From: Ferrovibrio sp964218355
GTDB lineage: Bacteria; Pseudomonadota; Alphaproteobacteria; Ferrovibrionales; Ferrovibrionaceae
Direction: 5' to 3'
NCBI RefSeq assembly: GCF_964218355.1
Contig: NZ_CAXPMC010000029.1
Location: forward strand, 1-64,000
Length of the DNA: 64,000 bases
Under the pieces are notes generated by a model that did no database searches, was not told the origin of the DNA, and was given only the letters and a program-made list of their open reading frames with translations. A program made the translations under genes and the position numbers. Numbering within the stretch: the stretch's first letter is position 1; every line of letters begins with the position of its first letter. Of this stretch, positions 17,867-25,542 are shown one piece after another.

Positions 17867-18562
17867 ATGCTGAAGGCTGAAGGACTGAATCTTTATTACG
17901 GCGCCAGCCATGCCCTGCGCGATGTCAGCCTGACCGCCGAAACGGGCAGGATCACCTGCGTGCTGGGCCGCAACGGCGTCGGCAAGACCTCGCTGATGCG
18001 GGCGCTGGTCGGCCTGCAGGGGGTGCGCAGCGGCCGGGTGATGTGGGAAGGGCAGGACATCACCGCGCTGAAGCCGCATGAACGCGCCCGCCATGGCATC
18101 GCCATGGTGCCGCAGGGCCGCGAGATCTTTCCCCGCCTGACCGTCTACGAGAATCTGGAAACCGGCATGGCGCCGCTGCCGCGCGGCCAGAAGACGATTG
18201 ACGAAGAGGTGTTTGCCCTGTTTCCTGTCCTGCACGAGATGCGCAATCGCCGGGGAGGCGATCTTTCGGGGGGACAGCAGCAGCAGCTGGCGATCGCGCG
18301 GGCCCTGGTCACGCGCCCCCGGCTGCTGCTGCTGGACGAACCCACCGAAGGCATCCAGCCCTCCATCATCAAGGATATCGGCCGGGTCATCCGCGACCTT
18401 GCCAACCGCGGCACCATGGCGATCGTTCTGGTCGAGCAGTATTTCGATTTCGCCCGCGAACTGGCCGACCGCTTCATCCTGCTGCAGCGCGGCGAGGTCG
18501 TCGTCGAGGGGCCCGCTTCCGGGCTGGATACCGACGAGGTCCGCAGGTATCTTACCGTCTGA
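17867..18562 (+). CDS. urtE: Urea ABC transporter ATP-binding protein UrtE
   Basis: An ABC ATPase of 231 residues (LivF type), normal for UrtE. It begins MLKAEGLNLYYGASHALRDV. Walker A is GRNGVGKTS (residues 34-42), followed by LMRALVGLQ; the signature is LSGGQQQQLAIARAL; Walker B is LLLLDEPTEGIQPS, the family-typical form; and VLVEQYFDFA is the H-loop region with Gln in place of His, as in LivF/UrtE proteins. It pairs with UrtD and closes the transporter part of the operon. The ureA start is 39 bases downstream. Confidence 0.95.
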   Translation: MLKAEGLNLYYGASHALRDVSLTAETGRITCVLGRNGVGKTSLMRALVGLQGVRSGRVMWEGQDITALKPHERARHGIAMVPQGREIFPRLTVYENLETGMAPLPRGQKTIDEEVFALFPVLHEMRNRRGGDLSGGQQQQLAIARALVTRPRLLLLDEPTEGIQPSIIKDIGRVIRDLANRGTMAIVLVEQYFDFARELADRFILLQRGEVVVEGPASGLDTDEVRRYLTV

Positions 18563-18601
18563 TTCCGGACTTCGGTTACTGGCTTCGGGGAGGCTCGCGG
18601 C

Positions 18602-18904
18602 ATGAATCTCACGCCCCGCGAAAAGGATAAACTGCTGGTGGCGATGGCCGCCAATGTCGCCCGCCGGCGGCTGGAACGCGGCGTGAAGCTCAATCACCCC
18701 GAGGCCGTCGCCCTGATCACCGACTATGTGGTCGAGGGCGCCCGCGACGGCCGCAGCGTGGCCGAACTGATGCGCGACGGCGCCACCGTGCTGACCCGCG
18801 CCCAGGTGATGGACGGCATCGCCGAGATGCTGCACGAGATCCAGGTCGAGGCAACCTTTCCGGACGGCACCAAGCTGGTGACCGTCCACAACCCGATCCG
18901 CTGA
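18602..18904 (+). CDS. ureA: Urease gamma subunit UreA
   Basis: A 100-residue structural subunit of nickel urease, exactly the usual length. It begins MNLTPREKDKLLVAMAANVA, followed by the family segment KLNHPEAVALITDYVVEGARDG, and ends in FPDGTKLVTVHNPIR. The gamma subunit packs on the alpha subunit around the active-site entrance and has no catalytic residues of its own. It is separated from ureB by 12 bases, in the order ureA-ureB-ureC. Confidence 0.98.
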   Translation: MNLTPREKDKLLVAMAANVARRRLERGVKLNHPEAVALITDYVVEGARDGRSVAELMRDGATVLTRAQVMDGIAEMLHEIQVEATFPDGTKLVTVHNPIR

Positions 18905-18916
18905 GGAGCCACGCCC

Positions 18917-19225
18917 ATGATCCCCGGCGAAATCATCTGCGCCCCCGGCGATATCGAGCTGAATGCCGGCCGGCCGACGCTGACCCTCGATGTGGCCAAT
19001 ACCGGTGACCGGCCGATCCAGGTCGGCAGCCACTATCATTTCTTCGAGACCAATCCGGCGCTGGAATTCGACCGGGAAAAGGCCCGCGGCATGCGGCTGA
19101 ACATCCCCGCCGGCACCGCCGTGCGCTTCGAGCCGGGCCAGACCCGCGCAGTCACGCTGGTCGCCTATGCCGGCCGCCGCAATGTCTTCGGCTTCCGCGC
19201 CGAGGTCATGGGCACCCTGCGCTAG
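18917..19225 (+). CDS. ureB: Urease beta subunit UreB
   Basis: A 102-residue beta subunit of urease. It starts MIPGEIICAPGDIELNAGR and contains the hallmark VANTGDRPIQVGSHYHFFETN and the loop RLNIPAGTAVRFEPGQTR. The beta subunit stabilises the trimer and the mobile flap over the active site. The ureA, ureB and ureC genes are separate here, unlike the fused forms in Helicobacter or plants. ureC starts 15 bases downstream, behind AGGAGGCGAG. Confidence 0.98.
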   Translation: MIPGEIICAPGDIELNAGRPTLTLDVANTGDRPIQVGSHYHFFETNPALEFDREKARGMRLNIPAGTAVRFEPGQTRAVTLVAYAGRRNVFGFRAEVMGTLR

Positions 19226-19239
19226 GAGGAGGCGAGATC

Positions 19240-21012
19240 ATGGTCACCCGCATCCCGCGTTCCGCCTATGCCGGCATGTTCGGCCCCACCGTCGGCGACA
19301 AGGTGCGCCTCGCCGATACCGACATCATCATCGAGGTCGAGAAGGATTTCACCGCCCAGCCGCCTTCGGGCCATGACCCGAAGCTGGTCGGCAGCGGCTA
19401 TTCCGCCAACACCCCGCTCTATGGCGAGGAAGTGAAGTTCGGCGGTGGCAAGGTGATCCGCGACGGCATGGGCCAGAGCCAGGCCACCAATGCCGAGGGC
19501 GCGGTGGATACCGTGATCACCAACGCGCTGATCCTCGATCACTGGGGCATCGTGAAGGCCGATATCGGCCTGAAGAACGGCCGCATCCATGCTATCGGCA
19601 AGGCCGGCAACCCGGACATCCAGCCCGGCGTCGACATCGTCATCGGCCCGGGCACCGAAGCCATCGCCGGCGAAGGCAAGATCGTCACCGCCGGCGGCTT
19701 CGATGCGCATATCCATTTCATCTGCCCGCAGCAGATCGAGGAAGCGCTGTATTCCGGCGTCACCACCATGATGGGCGGCGGCACCGGACCAGCGGCCGGC
19801 ACCTCGGCCACCACCTGCACGCCGGGGCCGTTCCATATCATGCGCATGCTGCAGGCCGCCGAGGCCTTCCCGATGAATATCGGTTTCCTCGGCAAGGGCA
19901 ATGCCGCCCTGCCCGAGGCTTTGGTCGAGCAGGTCGCCGCCGGCGTCTGCGGCCTGAAACTGCACGAGGACTGGGGCACCACCCCGGCCGCCATCGACAA
20001 CTGCCTGTCGGTGGCCGAGCAGCACGACATCCAGGTGGCCATTCACACGGATACGCTGAACGAAAGCGGTTTCGTGGAAGACACCATCGCCGCGTTCAAA
20101 CATCGCACCATCCACGCCTTCCACACCGAGGGCGCCGGCGGCGGCCATGCGCCGGACATCATCAGGGTGGCCGGGCTGGCCAATGTGCTGCCCTCCTCGA
20201 CCAACCCGACCATGCCCTACACGGTGAATACCGTGGACGAGCATCTCGACATGCTGATGGTCTGCCACCATCTGGATTCAAAGATCCCGGAAGACGTGGC
20301 CTTTGCCGACAGCCGTATCCGGCGCGAGACCATCGCGGCGGAAGACATCCTCCATGATCTCGGCGCCTTCTCGATGATGTCGTCGGACAGCCAGGCCATG
20401 GGCCGGGTCGGCGAGGTGATCATCCGCACCTGGCAGACCGCCGACAAGATGAAGAAGCAGCGCGGCCGCCTGCCCGAGGAAAAAGGCGACAACGACAATG
20501 TGCGGGCCAAGCGCTATGTCGCCAAATACACCATCAATCCGGCGCTCAGCCACGGCGTGGCGCACGAGATCGGCTCGGTCGAGGCCGGCAAGTTCGCCGA
20601 TCTGGTGATCTGGTCGCCGGCCTTCTTCGGGGTGAAGCCCGACATGATCCTCAAGGGCGGCAGCATCGCGGCGGCGCCGATGGGCGATCCCAATGCCTCG
20701 ATCCCGACGCCGCAGCCGGTGCATTACCGGCCGATGTTCGCCAGCTTCGGCCGCAACATGGTGCAGTCGAGCCTGACCTTCGTCAGCCAGGCCGGGCTGG
20801 ATGCCGGCATCGCGCAGAAATTCGGGCTGCAGCGGCCGCTGGTCGCGGTGAAGGGCTGCCGCAAGGTGACCAAGGCGGACATGGTGCACAACGCCTACAT
20901 GCCGAAGATCGAGGTCGATACCGAGACCTATACCGTGCGCGCCGACGGCCAGCTGCTGACCTGCGAGCCGGCGAAGGAACTGGCCATGGCGCAGCGGTAT
21001 TTCCTGTTCTGA
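19240..21012 (+). CDS. ureC: Urease alpha subunit UreC, with a ~21-residue N-terminal insertion
   Basis: The catalytic subunit, hydrolysing urea to ammonia and carbamate with two nickel ions. It has 590 residues against 566-572 in most bacterial enzymes. Active-site residues are present: H157-I-H159 in AHIHFICPQQ, K240 in GLKLHEDWG (the carbamylated lysine), H242, H269, H295, C342-H343 in the flap segment MLMVCHHLD, and D383. All are shifted by 23 from Klebsiella numbering. The shift is mostly due to an insertion at about residues 39-60 (AQPPSGHDPKLVGSGYSANT), between EKDFT and YGEEVKFGGGK, in the N-terminal beta domain. It is in frame, and the flanks are intact. Confidence 0.97.
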   Translation: MVTRIPRSAYAGMFGPTVGDKVRLADTDIIIEVEKDFTAQPPSGHDPKLVGSGYSANTPLYGEEVKFGGGKVIRDGMGQSQATNAEGAVDTVITNALILDHWGIVKADIGLKNGRIHAIGKAGNPDIQPGVDIVIGPGTEAIAGEGKIVTAGGFDAHIHFICPQQIEEALYSGVTTMMGGGTGPAAGTSATTCTPGPFHIMRMLQAAEAFPMNIGFLGKGNAALPEALVEQVAAGVCGLKLHEDWGTTPAAIDNCLSVAEQHDIQVAIHTDTLNESGFVEDTIAAFKHRTIHAFHTEGAGGGHAPDIIRVAGLANVLPSSTNPTMPYTVNTVDEHLDMLMVCHHLDSKIPEDVAFADSRIRRETIAAEDILHDLGAFSMMSSDSQAMGRVGEVIIRTWQTADKMKKQRGRLPEEKGDNDNVRAKRYVAKYTINPALSHGVAHEIGSVEAGKFADLVIWSPAFFGVKPDMILKGGSIAAAPMGDPNASIPTPQPVHYRPMFASFGRNMVQSSLTFVSQAGLDAGIAQKFGLQRPLVAVKGCRKVTKADMVHNAYMPKIEVDTETYTVRADGQLLTCEPAKELAMAQRYFLF

Positions 21013-21018
21013 GATTTG

Positions 21019-21090
21019 TTGTCGTCCCCGCGGAAGCGGGGACCCGGGATCGTGGCGCGACTGGGTTTCCGCTTTTGCGGGAACGACGAA
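21019..21090. repeat. REP-like inverted pair between ureC and ureE
   Basis: Two diverged copies of a REP-type sequence face each other: GTCGTCCCCGCGGAAGCGGG (from 21021) and, inverted, CCGCTTTTGCGGGAACGAC (to 21088). The first copy carries its own hairpin, CCCCGCggaaGCGGGG. Such elements are frequent in alphaproteobacterial intergenic DNA and can stabilise or attenuate mRNA; this one splits structural from accessory genes. Confidence 0.65.
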
Positions 21091-21101
21091 GGGAGAAAAC
21101 A

Positions 21102-21689
21102 GTGCTGAAAGCCACCTCCGTCATCCCCGCCGGCCGCTGGCCTGCCGCCGAGTGCAGGGCGTCGGTCACGCTGGCGCATCACGACCGGCACCGCCGACGC
21201 ATCCGGCTGACCGCCGATGACGGCGCCGCCTTCCTGCTCGATCTGCCCGAGGCCACGGTTCTGCGCCATGGCGACGGTCTGCAGCTGGAGAAGGGTGGCG
21301 GTTATATCGAGGTTCGGGCCGCGCCCGAGCCGCTGGTCGAGGTGCGCGCGCCGACGCCCGCGCTGCTGGCGCGGCTGGCCTGGCATCTGGGCAACCGGCA
21401 TCTGCCGGCCGAAATCCATGCCGACCGGATTCTCATCCGCGACGACCATGTGATCGTGGATATGCTGAAGGGGCTGGGCGCCGCCGTGCAGGCCGTGGAG
21501 GCCCCCTTCGATCCGGAAGGCGGCGCCTACGGCCAGCACAACCACGATCCCTCGCATCCCTACGGCCTCGGCTCGCGTTACGGCCAAGATAGCAAATATG
21601 GGGGCGGTGAGGGTGCCGGCGGCCACGGCCACCATCATCACCATGATCACGGGCACCATCACGGCCATGACCACGACCACCAGCATTAG
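21102..21689 (+). CDS. ureE: Urease accessory nickel chaperone UreE, histidine-rich tail
   Basis: A nickel metallochaperone of 195 residues. GTG at 21102 is chosen because GGGAGA stands a few bases upstream and homology starts there (LKATSVIPAGRW). The N-terminal domain is followed by the C-terminal metal-binding domain (WHLGNRHLPAEIHADRILIR), whose GNRH histidine binds the interfacial nickel. The last 40 residues include a Gly/Tyr-rich linker and a histidine tail with 13 His (GHGHHHHHDHGHHHGHDHDH), which would bind several more nickel ions. UreE passes nickel to UreG. The end of the gene overlaps the start of ureF by 23 bases. Confidence 0.95.
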   Translation: MLKATSVIPAGRWPAAECRASVTLAHHDRHRRRIRLTADDGAAFLLDLPEATVLRHGDGLQLEKGGGYIEVRAAPEPLVEVRAPTPALLARLAWHLGNRHLPAEIHADRILIRDDHVIVDMLKGLGAAVQAVEAPFDPEGGAYGQHNHDPSHPYGLGSRYGQDSKYGGGEGAGGHGHHHHHDHGHHHGHDHDHQH

Positions 21690-22362
21690 TGCGGGCGACC
21701 TCTACCGCCTGATGGCGTGGTTCTCGCCCGGCTATCCGATCGGGGCATTCTCCTACAGCCACGGCATCGAATATGCCGTCGAGACCGGGGTAGTGAAGAC
21801 CGCCGCCGATCTCAGCCAGTGGATCGGCCATGTGCTGCGCCACGGCGCCGGGTGGGTGGATGCCGTGCTGCTGAAAGAGGCCTATGCGGCCGCCGATGAT
21901 CCGGCGGCGCTGGCCGACCTCGCCGATCTCGCCGCCGCCTGGCGCGGCAGCCAGGAAATGGCGCTGGAGGCCAACCAGCAGGGCGGCTCGTTCCTCTCGG
22001 TCACCCGCGCCACCTGGGGGCATCCGGCGCTGGATGATTTCGCGCAGTCGCGTGGCGACGAGCCGGTGCCGCTGTGCATTGCCGTCGGGCTGGCCGCCGC
22101 CGCCCACCGGCTGGATTTGCCGGCCGTGCTGGCGGCCTACCTGCATGCCTTCGCCGCCAATCTGGTCTCGGCCGCCGTGCGGCTGATCCCGCTCGGCCAG
22201 ACCGACGGCCAGCGTGCGCTGGCCGCCCTGCTGCCGGTGGTGGACTCCGTGCTACCCTGTGCGCTCGCCTGCCCGCTCGAAGACTGCGGCACGGCGGCGC
22301 CGATGGTCGACCTGTGCTCGATGCGGCACGAAACCCAGTATACGAGGCTGTTCAGATCATGA
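21667..22362 (+). CDS. ureF: Urease accessory protein UreF
   Basis: A 231-residue all-helical protein that joins UreD to UreG and gates GTP hydrolysis during nickel insertion. The start is placed at the ATG at 21667 (MTTTTSISAGDLYRLMAWFS), inside the end of ureE; ATGs further upstream lie deep in the ureE histidine tail. The hallmark SPGYPIGAFSYSHGIE is present, as are the conserved histidine and tryptophan pattern in the middle and the C-terminal DLCSMRHETQYTRLFRS. Its stop overlaps the ureG start (ATGA), so ureE, ureF and ureG are translationally coupled. Confidence 0.93.
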   Translation: MTTTTSISAGDLYRLMAWFSPGYPIGAFSYSHGIEYAVETGVVKTAADLSQWIGHVLRHGAGWVDAVLLKEAYAAADDPAALADLADLAAAWRGSQEMALEANQQGGSFLSVTRATWGHPALDDFAQSRGDEPVPLCIAVGLAAAAHRLDLPAVLAAYLHAFAANLVSAAVRLIPLGQTDGQRALAALLPVVDSVLPCALACPLEDCGTAAPMVDLCSMRHETQYTRLFRS

Positions 22363-22970
22363 GTTCCAACCCCTTACGAGTAGGCATCGGCGGCCCGGTC
22401 GGGTCGGGCAAGACGGCTCTGGTCGAGCGGCTCTGCCGATACTTGCGCGATGACTGGAACATTGCCGTCGTCACCAATGACATCTACACCCGCGAGGATG
22501 CCGAGTTCCTCACCCGCGCCAATGCGCTGGCGCCCGAACGCATCACCGGGGTCGAGACCGGCGGCTGCCCGCATACGGCGATCCGCGAGGATGCCTCGAT
22601 CAATCTCGCCGCCGTCGCCGACCTGCAGAAGAAATTCCCCGGCCTCGACATCATTTTTGTGGAATCCGGGGGCGACAACCTGGCCGCCACCTTCTCGCCG
22701 GAACTGGCCGACATCACCATCTACGTGATCGATGTCTCCGCCGGCGACAAGATCCCGCGGAAAGGAGGTCCGGGCATCACGCGGTCGGATCTTCTCGTGA
22801 TCAACAAGACCGACCTCGCGCCGCTGGTCGGCGCCTCGCTCGAGGTCATGGACCGCGATTCGAAAAAGATGCGCGGCCAGCGCCCCTTCGTCTTCGCCAA
22901 TCTGAAGGCCGAGCAGGGCGTTGCCGAGATCGCCGGCTTCATCCTGCAGGCGGGCGGCCTGAAGGAATAG
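22359..22970 (+). CDS. ureG: Urease accessory GTPase UreG
   Basis: A SIMIBI-class GTPase of 203 residues. The P-loop is GGPVGSGKT (residues 11-19), followed by VVTNDIYTREDAEFL, the ETGGCPHTAIREDAS segment containing the nickel-binding Cys-Pro-His, FVESGGDNLAATFSPELAD, and the guanine-specificity motif NKTDLAP. GTP hydrolysis by UreG drives nickel delivery to the UreABC-UreDF complex. This is the last gene of the urease operon; the next gene, 144 bases on, is for carbon metabolism. Confidence 0.98.
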   Translation: MSSNPLRVGIGGPVGSGKTALVERLCRYLRDDWNIAVVTNDIYTREDAEFLTRANALAPERITGVETGGCPHTAIREDASINLAAVADLQKKFPGLDIIFVESGGDNLAATFSPELADITIYVIDVSAGDKIPRKGGPGITRSDLLVINKTDLAPLVGASLEVMDRDSKKMRGQRPFVFANLKAEQGVAEIAGFILQAGGLKE

Positions 22971-23114
22971 CGCATGCAGCCTCTCGGCCGCATCCGCATG
23001 AATTGTCACCCGCGGGTCCCATTAAACGGGGTGCGCGGCCAGAAAGTATTTCTTCAAGTCCGCGCATGACGGGCAGGGCTGTCTGTGCTATCCCGGAAGA
23101 AAACGGGAGGAACC

Positions 23115-23780
23115 ATGCCGGACAAGACCGACCGCGTCGCCGAACGCGCAGCCGCCCTCGACCGCCTGATCGGCCGTGCGCCGATCGTGCCGGTGCTGGC
23201 CGTCGACGACCCGGAGACCGCGGTGCCGCTGGCCCGGGCGCTGGTCGCCGCCGGGGTGCCGGCGCTGGAGATCATGCTGCGCACGGCGGCGGCGCTGGAG
23301 GCGATCCGCCGGGTCGCCACCGCCGTGCCCGAGATCGCCGTCGGTGCCGGCACCGTGCTCAATCCCGCGCAGTTTGCCGCCGCGCAGATCCATGGCGCGC
23401 AGTTCATCGTCTCGCCGGGCGCGACCCCGGCCCTGTATGCCGCCGCCATCGATACCGGGCTGCCCTTCCTGCCGGGCGTCGTCACGCCGGGCGAGATCAT
23501 GGCGGCGCTGGATCACGGCTTCACCCGGGCCAAGTTCTTTCCGGCGGTGACGATCGGCGGGCCGGCGGCCCTGCAGATGCTGGCCGGCGCCTATCCGGCG
23601 ATGCGCTTCTGCCCCAGCGGCGGGCTGACGGCCGCCAATATCGCGAGCTTCGTCCGCGAGCCCAACGTGTTCACGGCGGTTGCCGACTGGGTGGCGCCGA
23701 AGGAGATGCTGGCGGCCGGCGACTGGGCCGGCATCACCGCCCTGACCAAAGCCGCCCTGCAGGCGGCGAAAGGAGCCTGA
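23115..23780 (+). CDS. eda: KDPG/KHG aldolase family protein (Entner-Doudoroff-type 2-keto-3-deoxy-6-phosphogluconate aldolase)
   Basis: A class I aldolase of 221 residues. The start at 23115 follows GGGAGGAACC. Catalytic positions of Eda are present: E52 in ALEIMLRT, R56, the VGAGTVLNP strand, and the Schiff-base lysine K140 in RAKFFPA. The first phosphate-binding loop is kept (FCPSGGL). The second, GGSW in Escherichia coli Eda, reads AVADW here, so a serine contact to the substrate phosphate is missing. The enzyme may prefer another phosphorylated or a non-phosphorylated 2-keto-3-deoxy acid. No edd (dehydratase) gene is adjacent. The family is sure; the substrate is not. Confidence 0.87.
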   Translation: MPDKTDRVAERAAALDRLIGRAPIVPVLAVDDPETAVPLARALVAAGVPALEIMLRTAAALEAIRRVATAVPEIAVGAGTVLNPAQFAAAQIHGAQFIVSPGATPALYAAAIDTGLPFLPGVVTPGEIMAALDHGFTRAKFFPAVTIGGPAALQMLAGAYPAMRFCPSGGLTAANIASFVREPNVFTAVADWVAPKEMLAAGDWAGITALTKAALQAAKGA

Positions 23781-23783
23781 GCC

Positions 23784-24032
23784 ATGCTGGAACTGCGCCC
23801 CAACTGCGAATGCTGCGATCGCGACCTGCCGCCCGACAGCCCGGCCGCGATGATCTGCACCTTCGAATGCACCTTCTGCCGCGACTGTGCGGCCGGGATT
23901 CTCTCCGGCACCTGCCCCAATTGCGGCGGCAACCTGGTGCAGCGGCCGGTGCGGCCGGCACGGCTGCTGGAGAAATATCCCGCCGGCACCAAACGCGTGC
24001 TGAAGGCGGAAGGCTGCCGGCAGGTTGCCTGA
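23784..24032 (+). CDS. DUF1272 small cysteine-rich protein
   Basis: An 82-residue protein of the DUF1272 family. It begins MLELRPNCECCDRDLPP and contains eight cysteines arranged as CECC, CTFECTFCRDC and CPNCGG, a treble-clef or zinc-ribbon-like pattern likely to hold two zinc ions. No function is established for the family. It begins 3 bases after the aldolase gene and ends 18 bases before glycerol kinase, so it is probably co-transcribed with both. Confidence 0.85.
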   Translation: MLELRPNCECCDRDLPPDSPAAMICTFECTFCRDCAAGILSGTCPNCGGNLVQRPVRPARLLEKYPAGTKRVLKAEGCRQVA

Positions 24033-24050
24033 GAGACGAAGGGCCGGTCC

Positions 24051-25538
24051 ATGAAGAAGCATGTTCTCGCCATCGACCAGGGCACCACGTCGAGCCGCGC
24101 CATCGTCTTCGACGAGGCCGGCCTGGCCCTGGCCGTCGCCCAGAAGGAACTGACCCAGCATTACCCGGCCGATGGCTGGGTCGAGCATGATGCCGAGGAA
24201 ATCTGGCGCGACGTGCAGAGCGTGATGCGCGAGGCCGTGGCGAAGGCCGGTCTGCGCGCCGGCGACATCGCCGCCATCGGGATCACCAACCAGCGCGAGA
24301 CGACCGTGGTCTGGGAACGCAGCTCCGGCCGGCCGATCCACCGCGCCATCGTCTGGCAGGACCGCCGCACGGCGGAAACCTGCCGGCAGAAACTGGCCGA
24401 CGGCATCGGCAGCCTCGTGCAGCAGAAGACCGGCCTGCTGGTCGATGCCTATTTCTCGGCCACCAAGATCGCCTGGCTGCTGGACCATGTGCCCGGCGCG
24501 CGGGCGCGGGCCGGGAAGGGCGAGCTGTGTTTCGGCACCATCGACAGTTTCCTGCTGTTCCGCCTGACCGGCGGGCAGGTGCATGCGACGGATGCCACTA
24601 ATGCCGCCCGCACCATGCTGTTCGACATCACGACGCAGGACTGGGACGACACGCTGCTGCAGATTTTCGACGTGCCGCGTGCTATGCTGCCGGTGGTGAA
24701 GGACTGCAGCGGCGAATTCGGCGCCACCCTGCCGGAAATCCTCGGCGCGCCCGTTCCGGTGGCCGGCATTGCCGGCGACCAGCAGGCCGCCACCTTCGGC
24801 CAGGCCTGTTTCCAGCCCGGCATGATGAAATCCACCTACGGCACCGGCTGCTTCGCGCTGGTCAATATCGGCGACAGGCCGGTGCAGTCGACCCACCGGC
24901 TGCTGACCACCGTGGCCTACCGGCTGGACGGCCGGGTCACTTACGCGCTGGAGGGCTCGATCTTCGTGGCCGGCGCGGCCGTGAAATGGCTGCGCGACGG
25001 TCTCGGCATCGTCGGCAGCGCCGCCGAGACCGCCACGCTGGCGGCCTCGCTGTCGCAGAATCACGGTGTCTACATGGTGCCGGCCTTCGTGGGCCTGGGC
25101 GCGCCCTACTGGGACCCGGATGCGCGCGCCGCCATCCTCGGCATGACGCTGGATACCGGCCGCGCCCATATCGCCCGCGCCACCCTCGAATCCGTCGCCT
25201 ACCAGACCCGCGACCTTGCCGCGGCGATGAAGGCCGATGGCGCCCAGCCGCCGACGGCTCTGCGCGTCGATGGCGGCATGGTGGCGAATGACTGGTTCTG
25301 CCAGTTCCTTGCCGACATGCTGCGGGTGGCGGTCGAACGCCCGAAGGTGATCGAGACCACGGCCCTGGGTGCGGCCTATCTGGCGGGACTGGCCACCGGC
25401 GTCTATGCCGGGCTGGATGCGGTGGCCTATGGCTGGCATTGCGAGCGCCGGTTCGAGCCGCGCCGGCCGGCGGCGGCCTGCGATGCCCTCTATGCCGGCT
25501 GGCAGCAGGCGGTGCGGCGGGTGCTGGCGCCGGCCTGA
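24051..25538 (+). CDS. glpK: Glycerol kinase GlpK
   Basis: A 495-residue kinase of the FGGY family that phosphorylates glycerol to glycerol 3-phosphate with ATP. The N-terminal phosphate loop is DQGTTSSRAIVFD (residues 9-21). ITNQRETTVVW and IVWQDRRT are glycerol-kinase-specific; the substrate pocket Asp lies in AGDQQAATFGQ, and MKSTYGTGCF and GLGAPYWDPDARA follow. The ATP site DGGMVANDWFCQFLAD is near the C-terminus. The length is normal. No glpF or glpD lies nearby. The gene converges with an AraC-type regulator gene, leaving only four bases between the stops. Confidence 0.97.
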   Translation: MKKHVLAIDQGTTSSRAIVFDEAGLALAVAQKELTQHYPADGWVEHDAEEIWRDVQSVMREAVAKAGLRAGDIAAIGITNQRETTVVWERSSGRPIHRAIVWQDRRTAETCRQKLADGIGSLVQQKTGLLVDAYFSATKIAWLLDHVPGARARAGKGELCFGTIDSFLLFRLTGGQVHATDATNAARTMLFDITTQDWDDTLLQIFDVPRAMLPVVKDCSGEFGATLPEILGAPVPVAGIAGDQQAATFGQACFQPGMMKSTYGTGCFALVNIGDRPVQSTHRLLTTVAYRLDGRVTYALEGSIFVAGAAVKWLRDGLGIVGSAAETATLAASLSQNHGVYMVPAFVGLGAPYWDPDARAAILGMTLDTGRAHIARATLESVAYQTRDLAAAMKADGAQPPTALRVDGGMVANDWFCQFLADMLRVAVERPKVIETTALGAAYLAGLATGVYAGLDAVAYGWHCERRFEPRRPAAACDALYAGWQQAVRRVLAPA

Positions 25539-25542
25539 GGCG

